Source of the DNA: an uncultured Veillonella sp.
Lineage (GTDB): Bacteria > Bacillota > Negativicutes > Veillonellales > Veillonellaceae
Length of the DNA stretch: 57,613 nucleotides
Assembly (NCBI RefSeq): GCF_900545205.1
Contig: NZ_UQYC01000001.1
Span: 1-57,613, forward strand
Reading direction: 5' to 3'
Shown here: positions 44,549 through 52,828 of the stretch, piece after piece
Position numbering within the stretch: position 1 is the first letter of the stretch
Layout: every line of letters begins with the position of its first letter
Notes under the pieces: model-generated
Database searches by the model: none
The model's input: only the letters and a program-made list of their open reading frames with translations
What the model was told of the DNA's origin: nothing
Position numbers and translations under genes: made by a program

Positions 44549-47017
44549 ATGAATGAAAAATATGTAGCCCAAGATATTGAGAAAAAGTGGCAAAAGTATT
44601 GGGATGATAACCATACATTTAAAACAGAATATGATGAATCCAAAGAAAAATACTATGTATTAGAAATGTTCCCGTACCCATCTGGTAACTTACACATGGG
44701 TCACGTGCGTAACTATTCCATCGGTGACGTAGTAGCTCGTTTCAAAAAAATGAAGGGCTTTAACGTGTTACATCCAATGGGCTGGGACTCCTTTGGTATG
44801 CCTGCAGAAAATGCAGCTATCAAACATGGTATTGCCCCTAAAACATGGACTCTTGATAACATCGAGAACATGAAATTGCAACAAAAAGCACTTGGCTTGT
44901 CCTATGATTGGGACCGTGAAGTTGCAACATGTAAAGAAGATTACTACAAATGGACTCAATGGTTCTTCGAGCAATTCTATAAAAAAGGCTTAGCTTATAA
45001 AAAAGAAGCAAAAGTAAACTGGTGCGAAACTTGCCATACTGTATTGGCTAACGAACAAGTTATCGATGGTGCCTGCTGGCGCTGTGACAACCCAGTTGAG
45101 AAAAAAGACTTGTCTCAATGGTTCTTGCGCATTACAGAATATGCAGATCGCTTGTTAACTGATTTGGACACTCTTGATCATTGGCCACAACGCGTTAAAT
45201 TGATGCAAAAGAACTGGATTGGCCGTTCTGAAGGTACAGAATTCTCCTTTGAAGTTCCATCCATCAATGAACGCGTATCTGTTTATACTACACGAGTTGA
45301 TACTATTTATGGCGTAAGCTATGTAGTATTGGCTCCTGAACATCCATATGTGGAACGCCTTATTGAAAATGCGCCTAATAAAGCTGAATTGGAAGCTTTC
45401 ATTACACGTATGCGTAATATGAGCGATATTGATCGTACATCTACAGAAGCGCCTAAAGAAGGTATGTTCACTGGTTCCTATGCAGTAAACCCAATGTCTG
45501 GCGAACAAGTTCCTGTATGGATTGCAAACTATGTATTGGTAGACTATGGTACTGGTGCCGTAATGGGTTCCCCTGCGCATGATGAACGTGACTGGGAATT
45601 TGCTCATAAATACGATTTGCCTATTAAACAAGTCGTAGCTCGTGAAGGTGAAGAATATAGCCTTGATAAATGGCAAGAATGGTACCATGAAGATGGTATC
45701 CTAGTTAACTCTGGTGAATATAATGGCCAAACATCTGAAGAGGCTCGTAAAACTATTACAGCTGCTCTTAACGAACGTGGCATTGGTGAAGGTAAGGTAA
45801 ACTTCCGTCTTCGTGACTGGTTGATTTCTCGTCAACGTTACTGGGGCGTGCCAATTCCTGTAGTATATTGTGAAAAATGCGGTGAACAACTTGTTCCTGA
45901 AGAAGAGTTGCCAGTACGCTTGCCAGAGGATGTTAAATTTGAGTCTGGTGCCGTATCTCCATTGGCTACTTCTGAAAGCTTCCTAAATACTACATGTCCT
46001 AAATGTGGTGGTCCTGCACGTCGTGAAACAGACACAATGGACACATTTATCGATTCCTCTTGGTACTTCTTGCGCTATACAGACGCTAAAAACGACCAAG
46101 CTCCATTCGATAAAAAAATCGCTAACTACTGGATGAATGTTGACCAATATATCGGTGGTATTGAACATGCTATCTTGCACTTGTTGTACTCTCGATTCTT
46201 TGTGAAAGTTATTCATGATTTAGGCCTTATTGAGTGTAATGAACCATTCCGTGGCTTGTTGACACAAGGTATGGTTCTTAAAGAAGGCAGCAAAATGTCT
46301 AAATCCAAAGGTAATGTAGTTTCTCCAGAAGAAATTATCAATACTTATGGTGCAGATACTGCCCGTTTGTTCATACTCTTTGCAGCTCCTGTAGATCGTG
46401 ACCTTGATTGGTCTGACCAAGGCGTTGAAGGTTCTTACCGTTTCTTGGGTCGTGTATGGCGTATTGTTGATGCGTACAACGAAGAAGCTAAGAAAAATGT
46501 AACTGGTGAACTTACAAAAGACGAATTTGCATTGCGTCGTGAATTACACCGTGTTATCAAAAAGGTAACAGAAGACCTCGATAACAACTTCAACTTCAAC
46601 ACTGCTATTTCTGCTATCATGGAACTAGTAAATGCTATGTACGCTCATAAGGACAAAGCTGAAACGATCAATAGTGCTTTAGCTAATGAATTAACTCATT
46701 CCTTATTACTTCTTTTAGCACCATTCGTTCCTCATATGACAGAAGAGTTGTGGCATGAATTGGGTGAAACTACATCCATCCACACTGAAAAATGGCCTGT
46801 ATACGAAGAGGCAGCTCTCGTTGTAGATGAAGTAGAAGTAGTATTACAAGTAAATGGTAAAGTTCGTGATAAACTTACTGTTTCTGTAAATATTACAAAA
46901 GAAGAATTAGAAACATTGGCTAAAGAATCTAGTCGTGTTCAAGAGTTTACAGAAGGTAAAAATATCGTAAAAGTTATTTATGTACCTGGTAAACTTGTAA
47001 ATATCGTAGTTAAATAA
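44549..47017 (+). CDS. leuS: Leucyl-tRNA synthetase
   Basis: An 822-residue class I synthetase. The HIGH-type motif is P-S-G-N-L-H-M-G-H near residues 44-52, and K-M-S-K-S is near 582-586. The CP1 editing domain (about 220-410) has the T-R-V-D-T-I-Y-G threonine-rich segment and the D-E-R-D-W motif. A zinc-type C-x2-C pair is near 155-180. The C-terminal anchor domain is complete. The start follows GAGGAGG. Confidence 0.97.
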   Translation: MNEKYVAQDIEKKWQKYWDDNHTFKTEYDESKEKYYVLEMFPYPSGNLHMGHVRNYSIGDVVARFKKMKGFNVLHPMGWDSFGMPAENAAIKHGIAPKTWTLDNIENMKLQQKALGLSYDWDREVATCKEDYYKWTQWFFEQFYKKGLAYKKEAKVNWCETCHTVLANEQVIDGACWRCDNPVEKKDLSQWFLRITEYADRLLTDLDTLDHWPQRVKLMQKNWIGRSEGTEFSFEVPSINERVSVYTTRVDTIYGVSYVVLAPEHPYVERLIENAPNKAELEAFITRMRNMSDIDRTSTEAPKEGMFTGSYAVNPMSGEQVPVWIANYVLVDYGTGAVMGSPAHDERDWEFAHKYDLPIKQVVAREGEEYSLDKWQEWYHEDGILVNSGEYNGQTSEEARKTITAALNERGIGEGKVNFRLRDWLISRQRYWGVPIPVVYCEKCGEQLVPEEELPVRLPEDVKFESGAVSPLATSESFLNTTCPKCGGPARRETDTMDTFIDSSWYFLRYTDAKNDQAPFDKKIANYWMNVDQYIGGIEHAILHLLYSRFFVKVIHDLGLIECNEPFRGLLTQGMVLKEGSKMSKSKGNVVSPEEIINTYGADTARLFILFAAPVDRDLDWSDQGVEGSYRFLGRVWRIVDAYNEEAKKNVTGELTKDEFALRRELHRVIKKVTEDLDNNFNFNTAISAIMELVNAMYAHKDKAETINSALANELTHSLLLLLAPFVPHMTEELWHELGETTSIHTEKWPVYEEAALVVDEVEVVLQVNGKVRDKLTVSVNITKEELETLAKESSRVQEFTEGKNIVKVIYVPGKLVNIVVK

Positions 47018-47041
47018 CGATATTCTATTCGTTTAATACAG

Positions 47042-47081
47042 TAAGCCCCCAACTACATAAGTAGAAGGGGGCTTATTTTTT
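47042..47081 (+). terminator. Terminator of leuS
   Basis: TAAGCCCCC and its complement with a 15-base loop, followed by six T. Confidence 0.83.
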
Positions 47082-47093
47082 AGTGAGGTAATT

Positions 47094-47573
47094 ATGGCAA
47101 AACGTAGCGATTATATTTCCTGGGATGAATACTTCATGGGGGTTGCCATCTTAGCAGCGCAACGCTCTAAGGATCCTAATACACAAGTTGGTGCATGTAT
47201 CGTTAGCAATGATAATAAAATCTTATCTATTGGCTATAATGGCATGCCTTTGAATTGTAGTGATGATGACTTTACTTGGGAACGCGATTCAGCAGACGAT
47301 AACAAATATTTCTATACTGTACATAGTGAACTCAATGCTATTCTGAATTATCGCGGTGGTTCTCTAGAGGGTTCCAAGATTTATGTTACATTATTCCCTT
47401 GTAATGAATGTGCTAAGGCAATCATTCAAAGTGGTATTAAGGCCGTTATCTACCGCGATGACCTTTATAAAGATACTAAAGAGGTTAAAGCATCTAAGCG
47501 GATGTTAAAAACTGCAGGTGTAGAGATTATTGAATATAAACCTACAGGCCGTACTTTAAATATCACATTGTAA
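47094..47573 (+). CDS. Deoxycytidylate (dCMP) deaminase
   Basis: A 159-residue zinc deaminase converting dCMP to dUMP for thymidylate synthesis. Zinc ligands are in H-S-E-L-N-A-I near residues 83-89 and P-C-N-E-C near 102-106. This is the family of Bacillus ComEB. Here it lies about 1.5 kb before comEA, separated by an opposite-strand aminopeptidase, so it is not in the comE operon. Confidence 0.9.
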   Translation: MAKRSDYISWDEYFMGVAILAAQRSKDPNTQVGACIVSNDNKILSIGYNGMPLNCSDDDFTWERDSADDNKYFYTVHSELNAILNYRGGSLEGSKIYVTLFPCNECAKAIIQSGIKAVIYRDDLYKDTKEVKASKRMLKTAGVEIIEYKPTGRTLNITL

Positions 47574-47599
47574 TAGAATAAATTTTTACTATTATCAAA

Positions 47600-47634
47600 A
47601 GACCCTATATACAAGCGTATATAGGGTCTGTTTC
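47600..47634. terminator. Bidirectional terminator between dCMP deaminase and aminopeptidase
   Basis: AGACCCTATATAC and its complement around AAGC. T-rich flanks occur on both strands, serving the convergent genes. The remaining bases to 47747 show no gene. Confidence 0.75.
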
Positions 47635-47747
47635 ATATGTAGTTTTCCAATATAAATTGATATCTACTAGAGACGTTAGACTAGACATATAGTTCTTTGC
47701 TGTCATCCAATTTATGATTGTTTTGTAGTTATGTTTTGTAGTTATGT

Positions 47748-48977
47748 TTATACTTGTAAACGACCATCAATCATAATGTCTACTTCTTGACCGTCACGAG
47801 TATAGCCTTTGATGTTCATACGTTCATGGCCAATCATAAAGTCTACATGTGTTAAGGAGTGGTTAAGGCCGCGTTCTTTTAATTCTTCTTCAGATAAACC
47901 ATTGCTATCTTTGAGGCATGTTGGATAAGAGGCACCAATTGCTAAATGGCAGGATGCATTTTCATCAAACAATGTTTCGAAGAAGATTTGGTTAGATTGA
48001 CTAATTGGGCTGAAGTGATCAACTAAAGCAACTTCGCCGAGGTAGTGGGAACCTTCATCAGTTTCTACTAATTCTTTCAATACTTCATAACCTTCTTTGG
48101 CTGTATATTCAACGATTTTACCTTCTTTAAACGTAAAGGAGAAATCAGAAATAGTATTACCGTGGTAAATTAAAGGTTTTGTACTGTACACAATACCATT
48201 AACGCCATTGTATTGTGGAGCAGAGAAAACTTCTTCTGTAGGTATATTGGCATTGAAAATAGTACCATCTTTAGAGGATTCTTCACCACCTAGCCAAATA
48301 TGACCTTCTGGCAATTCTAATAGGAGGTCAGTACCATTTTCACAAGTATAACGCAATGCCTTTAAGTCTAATTTATTCAATGCTTCACAGCGGTGACGTA
48401 ATTTTGCCATATGATGACGATACGTATCTTTTGGTTCTACACCTTCAATGCGGCAAAGTTTCAATAATGTATCCCATAACTGGTTAATTTTTTCTTCGTC
48501 TGTACCTTTATAGCCTAATAAATCTGCCCAAAGAACTGTTGGTACAGAAGCAACACACCATGTAACAGAAGAGTTCATGATGGCTGTATGATAGAAGGAT
48601 AACGCTTTATTTAAGTTACGAGATTGTAAGGAAATACGATCTGTTGGAATACCTTCTAAGGCTTTTGGATTAGCACTGATTAACGATAAGAAGGCAGCCT
48701 TTTCATCGATGTACTGCTTGTAGAATTCAGGAATCCAGTTAGCTGGTTTTTCTAAAACAGATTCGTTAGCATGCAATAAACGTTGACGGGCAATTGGGGA
48801 GCATCTCCAGTTCAGAACAACCTCCTTAGCACCAAGTTCATAAGCTTCTTCAGTAACAATCACTGCAAAGTCTTTGTTTTCTACATCTACAGAAATAACT
48901 AATGTTTGGTCTTGCTGCAAGTTTACACCGTATTGTAATAATGTACGGGCATATTTTCTTAATGTATCTTGATTCAT
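47748..48977 (-). CDS. M29-family aminopeptidase (AmpS/PepS type)
   Basis: A 409-residue metallo-aminopeptidase of the thermophilic aminopeptidase family, which removes N-terminal residues from peptides in the cytoplasm. Likely ligands lie in the C-terminal half: G-E-V-A-L-V-D near 309-315, A-S-C-H-L-A-I-G near 335-342, and S-L-T-H-V-D-F-M-I-G near 374-383. The minus-strand ATG follows GGAG. It interrupts the expected comEB-comEA neighbourhood. Confidence 0.92.
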   Translation of the reverse strand: MNQDTLRKYARTLLQYGVNLQQDQTLVISVDVENKDFAVIVTEEAYELGAKEVVLNWRCSPIARQRLLHANESVLEKPANWIPEFYKQYIDEKAAFLSLISANPKALEGIPTDRISLQSRNLNKALSFYHTAIMNSSVTWCVASVPTVLWADLLGYKGTDEEKINQLWDTLLKLCRIEGVEPKDTYRHHMAKLRHRCEALNKLDLKALRYTCENGTDLLLELPEGHIWLGGEESSKDGTIFNANIPTEEVFSAPQYNGVNGIVYSTKPLIYHGNTISDFSFTFKEGKIVEYTAKEGYEVLKELVETDEGSHYLGEVALVDHFSPISQSNQIFFETLFDENASCHLAIGASYPTCLKDSNGLSEEELKERGLNHSLTHVDFMIGHERMNIKGYTRDGQEVDIMIDGRLQV

Positions 48978-49007
48978 AATTTCTCCTTTAATTCGTCATC
49001 AATTGTT

Positions 49008-49058
49008 AAACTCCTGCTAGTGTGACCAATAGAGTCATCGGTAGGAGTTTTGTTTTTC
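49008..49058 (+). terminator. Terminator-like hairpin before comEA (possible attenuator)
   Basis: AAACTCCTGC (49008-49017) pairs with GTAGGAGTTT (49041-49050, one G-U), with a small inner TGAC/GTCA stem, followed by TTTTGTTTTTC. It lies between divergent genes, so no plus-strand gene ends here. It sits about 30 bases before comEA. Confidence 0.6.
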
Positions 49059-49088
49059 ATAGGGAAATCCTTCAGTAGGAGGTGCACT

Positions 49089-49658
49089 ATGAAAGTTAAA
49101 TTGAAGCCCTATATGATAATTGTATTAATCCTATGTATTTTAGTAGGAATTTATTTCCTATGGCCTATTATAACAGATGAAAGCGATTCTGTCCTAGCTG
49201 AAGGGGGTATAGATGGAAATTCTTCTATATCTACTGTAGAACAACAGCCTAATAAACAAATCGCTTATATAACAGGTGCAGTCGCTTCACCTGGTTTATA
49301 TGAGCTTGAAAGCTCAGCTACTGTAGGTGATATTGTTAAGCTAGCAGGAGGACTATTACCGTATGCAGATGTAGAGTCGGTAAATATGGCTAAGCCAGTT
49401 ACTGCAGGTGATCATATCCATGTAGTATTTAACTTTCACGGTAATCCTGAAGTGTTATTGCGTGGTAATAAGATAAACATAAACTCTGCCACTGCAAAAG
49501 AATTAGACTCTCTGCCAGGTATAGGCCCTGCCATGGCTAAAAGAATTGAGGAATATCGTTCACAAAAAGGCCCCTTTACTTCCGTTGAAGGTATCAAGGG
49601 GGTGAAGGGCATTGGTGACGGCGTATTTAAGAAAATTAAAGACAAAATTACAATTTAA
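49089..49658 (+). CDS. comEA: Competence protein ComEA
   Basis: A 189-residue DNA-binding protein for uptake of transforming DNA. One N-terminal membrane anchor (about 7-25) is followed by an SLBB domain (about 60-120: G-A-V-A-S-P-G-L-Y-E-L) and a C-terminal double helix-hairpin-helix (I-N-S-A-T-A-K-E-L-D-S-L-P-G-I-G near 134-149). The bulk would lie in the periplasm. I chose the ATG at 49089 after AGGAGG; an upstream in-frame start lies in the hairpin region. Confidence 0.94.
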   Translation: MKVKLKPYMIIVLILCILVGIYFLWPIITDESDSVLAEGGIDGNSSISTVEQQPNKQIAYITGAVASPGLYELESSATVGDIVKLAGGLLPYADVESVNMAKPVTAGDHIHVVFNFHGNPEVLLRGNKININSATAKELDSLPGIGPAMAKRIEEYRSQKGPFTSVEGIKGVKGIGDGVFKKIKDKITI

Positions 49659-49683
49659 CAATCAAAATTGTAATCACGAAGGT

Positions 49684-51837
49684 ATGCCACTACATACAAA
49701 TATTATTGATCGTACAAAAGTGGTGTTAACTCATAGTCAATGGGCACATGTTATATTAGGATCTATCATTATAGGAACAATACTAGGGTATGGAAATTAT
49801 TTTCCTGTACTCAATCAAATGTACTACATCTTTGCGATAGGGATAGCCATTATAGGTGTCGGTGTTTTTAAAGTCTTACAATCGTCTAATTGGTGGCGAT
49901 CACTTGGTAAGTTAATAGTTTTAGTGTCCGTTTTTGTAGGACTGTCGTATTATCAAACAGATTTACGGATTATACATTTTAATAGCTATACTTCATATTA
50001 TTTGCAGCAAGAAGGAGAATATCTTGGTACGGTTGTAACTGCTCCTGAAAGAGTAAATTTGAACGGACAGGAGTGCTACAAATATACAATTGAAACTCAT
50101 GGCTTACATCCTTATAAAGATACTGCCAAAAATGATTATATTAATGCACAGGGAAGGTTACAGGTATATTCAAAGGTGTCTACCACCAAACATCCCATAC
50201 GACTAGGGGAATACGCAGTTGTAGAAGGTACACCAAAGTCCTTATTTCTTATCGAAGAGGAAGGTCGTATTAATCTTCGCGGTCGATATATGAGTTCCAA
50301 TTCTCGAGGGCGAATCTACGATGGTGTATATAGAACTGCTACAAATAAAGACTTACAAGCATTCAACTATAAAGAGCCCTTTTCTGAAAAACTGTATAGG
50401 AAACTCTTATTTATTTGTGGATCAATACGTGAGTCTATAGATAAAACTATTTCTAATTATCTAGAGGGTCCACAACATGTATTAGCACAATCATTAGCTT
50501 TAGGTGGCCATTATAGTGAGCTAGGGGAAGATACAATGAAGGATTTTTCCTACACAGGACTTATCCATATTTTATCCATATCAGGTTCACATATTGCTCT
50601 CTTGTTAGCATTGGTATATGGACTGGGACGACTTATTAAATTAAGAAAACGAACCAGTTTGATTATGGGAATTTTAGTGGCCTGTATGTATTGTGGTGTC
50701 GTTGGTGGTGATGCTCCTGTTGTACGGGCAACGATAATGAGCATACTCATGTGTATGGCTTACATAAAAGGTCGATTATATCAAGCTAAGCAAGCATTAT
50801 GCATATGTGCCATACTATGTTTAGTATATGATCCTTTTTCTATATTTGATGTAAGTTTTCAGCTATCGTTTGGTGCAACCTATGGTTTGCTCATATGGGG
50901 AAAAGTATTATATGAACGTATTCAATGGTTACCTAAATGGATTAAAACACCTCTTGTATTATGTGTATCAGCACAGTTGCTCATCTTGCCTCTACAGCTA
51001 TATTACTTTCATTATATTAGTATTGCTAGTTTGTTAGCAGCTTGTATAGTGGCACCTTTATTAGATTTATCTATCGTTTTAATTTTTATAAGTACTGTTA
51101 TTAGCTATGTATTGCCGATATCATTTCTATGGTCATTGATAGATGTACTATTACGTATATCCTTATATTTAAATCATGTGTTAGGTCGTAGTGGCAGTTT
51201 ACTTTGGTTCGGCATGATGAATCCTTATTGTGCTTATATGTATTTTGTCCTATTAGGTTTATTTACGTACTTTTTGACACATGGAAAACAGTATACTATT
51301 TATATAGTTATGTCCTTGTTTTTTATGATTATCAGCTTTGGGGCATCATTTTATGTTACACATTATCATAAGGATGTATTGGTTCACTATATTCCTATGA
51401 AGCAGTGTAATGTGTTACTTTGTATAGAACCTAATCACGAAGGGGCCTATGTATTAATTGATGCGCCAGACCATATTAAAACTACACCTAATGAAAGGCT
51501 TATCAATCAAGCTATACGGGCATATGGTGTCAATCCAAAAGTTGTAAAAGTAGACTACTTTCATAGTAACGGATCTGCAAAAACAATATATAAAAATAGT
51601 ATGAAAGAAATCGATGTATATAATGGACAAAGAGGAGAAAAAAATCTAAAATTAAATGATAAGACTAATACATTATTTATTACGAGTCGATCTAGTATAA
51701 TGAACGAAATTGGTCGCATATTACCGGATAATACTGTTTTATTTAGTAGTCCTCATGGTGCATTACGCGATGTGGACCCATCATCAAAACACATGTATAT
51801 AATGGGGTACAGTTACATTAAAGATATCTATCTGTGA
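49684..51837 (+). CDS. comEC: DNA internalisation channel ComEC (C-terminal domain degenerate)
   Basis: A 717-residue multi-pass membrane protein forming the inner-membrane channel for single-stranded DNA. An N-terminal DUF4131-type soluble part follows two or three helices. The Competence core (about 280-570) has L-S-I-S-G-S-H-I-A-L-L near 298-308 and G-D-A-P-V-V-R-A near 341-348, both family hallmarks. The last 150 residues sit where the metallo-beta-lactamase-like domain belongs, but no H-x-H-x-D-H is found; the matching place reads D-Y-F-H-S-N-G-S. I chose the ATG at 49684 after CGAAGG. The end overlaps no gene; holA follows in 11 bases. Confidence 0.92.
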   Translation: MPLHTNIIDRTKVVLTHSQWAHVILGSIIIGTILGYGNYFPVLNQMYYIFAIGIAIIGVGVFKVLQSSNWWRSLGKLIVLVSVFVGLSYYQTDLRIIHFNSYTSYYLQQEGEYLGTVVTAPERVNLNGQECYKYTIETHGLHPYKDTAKNDYINAQGRLQVYSKVSTTKHPIRLGEYAVVEGTPKSLFLIEEEGRINLRGRYMSSNSRGRIYDGVYRTATNKDLQAFNYKEPFSEKLYRKLLFICGSIRESIDKTISNYLEGPQHVLAQSLALGGHYSELGEDTMKDFSYTGLIHILSISGSHIALLLALVYGLGRLIKLRKRTSLIMGILVACMYCGVVGGDAPVVRATIMSILMCMAYIKGRLYQAKQALCICAILCLVYDPFSIFDVSFQLSFGATYGLLIWGKVLYERIQWLPKWIKTPLVLCVSAQLLILPLQLYYFHYISIASLLAACIVAPLLDLSIVLIFISTVISYVLPISFLWSLIDVLLRISLYLNHVLGRSGSLLWFGMMNPYCAYMYFVLLGLFTYFLTHGKQYTIYIVMSLFFMIISFGASFYVTHYHKDVLVHYIPMKQCNVLLCIEPNHEGAYVLIDAPDHIKTTPNERLINQAIRAYGVNPKVVKVDYFHSNGSAKTIYKNSMKEIDVYNGQRGEKNLKLNDKTNTLFITSRSSIMNEIGRILPDNTVLFSSPHGALRDVDPSSKHMYIMGYSYIKDIYL

Positions 51838-51848
51838 AAGGAGGAACT

Positions 51849-52826
51849 ATGGCACATATTCAACTCATTTATGGCGATGAGCCACAATTAATTGAAGAAG
51901 AAAAACGTAAATTTTTAAGTGCCTATCCTGACCTTCCAGTAACTGTATTAGATGATGAAGCTGGGCCACAGAAAATAAGTGAAAAGCTATGTGAAGATTC
52001 GCTCTTTGGCGATCAAAAGGTATTTTGTTTAGTGAATTTACCTATTATTCGTAAAAGCGGTAAAAATAGCGATGCTTGGGTTCCATTATATGAACTCATT
52101 ATGGAATATAATGGGAATAATCCCATCCTTTTGATTTATCATGATATGATTGATAAACGCATCAAGCAGAATAAAGCGATTTTAGATAAAATTCCCAATC
52201 ATCAATGTAAGCGCCTTGAAGGGGCAGACCTTGTGATGTGGATACGTCAGTATTGCACTTCTAATGGTTTTAAAATGACACCTGATGCACAGGAATATGT
52301 AGCTCATCTCATCGATTTGTGGCAAGATGTACCGGTTTCTTTTATGAGAACCGAATTTGACCGGTATTTTCTACAAATTACAGGTGATAAAGTCATTACT
52401 AAAGAGTTTCTCGAAGAAAATGGTAGCGATTATGGGGCTAAAAACATTTTCACCTTTAAAGAGGCTCTGTTAAAACGAGATATTGATACATTGCTTGAAC
52501 TATTTCCGTTTATGTTCGGCTATAAAGAATTAGACCGTGCAATGAGCTATATTGAGGGGCAATTACGTTTACAGTTACTGGTTAGCGAATGCCGTCAAGC
52601 GGGAATGTCTGTTCAAGCTATTCAAAACTTATGTAAGGATTATGATTCGTCATTTAAACCATATCCAATTAAGCTAGCTTATGAGGCGAGTCCTAGAATT
52701 TCAATTAAGGCGCTACGAGCTTTATTAAAAGGGCTCTATGAGATTATATTGGATAGCCGTAGTAGCAAGGGCGATATTTGGCGATTTAGAGATTTATGTA
52801 TTACCTATTGTGGGTATAAGGGATAA
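51849..52826 (+). CDS. holA: DNA polymerase III delta subunit
   Basis: A 325-residue clamp-loader subunit that opens the sliding clamp. The opening I-Q-L-I-Y-G-D-E-P-Q-L-I-E-E and the later L-E-G-A-D-L segment are typical of HolA. An AAA-like fold is followed by a C-terminal helical collar. The start at 51849 follows AAAGGAGG. holA after comEC is the standard Firmicute order; rpsT, which usually follows, is replaced by polC here. Confidence 0.9.
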   Translation: MAHIQLIYGDEPQLIEEEKRKFLSAYPDLPVTVLDDEAGPQKISEKLCEDSLFGDQKVFCLVNLPIIRKSGKNSDAWVPLYELIMEYNGNNPILLIYHDMIDKRIKQNKAILDKIPNHQCKRLEGADLVMWIRQYCTSNGFKMTPDAQEYVAHLIDLWQDVPVSFMRTEFDRYFLQITGDKVITKEFLEENGSDYGAKNIFTFKEALLKRDIDTLLELFPFMFGYKELDRAMSYIEGQLRLQLLVSECRQAGMSVQAIQNLCKDYDSSFKPYPIKLAYEASPRISIKALRALLKGLYEIILDSRSSKGDIWRFRDLCITYCGYKG

Positions 52827-52828
52827 AA

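Noticed and set aside
45155..45688. A 177-codon minus-strand ORF inside leuS
   Set aside because: It mirrors the leuS editing domain on the opposite strand. The Phe/Tyr/Cys-rich product looks like a frame shadow.
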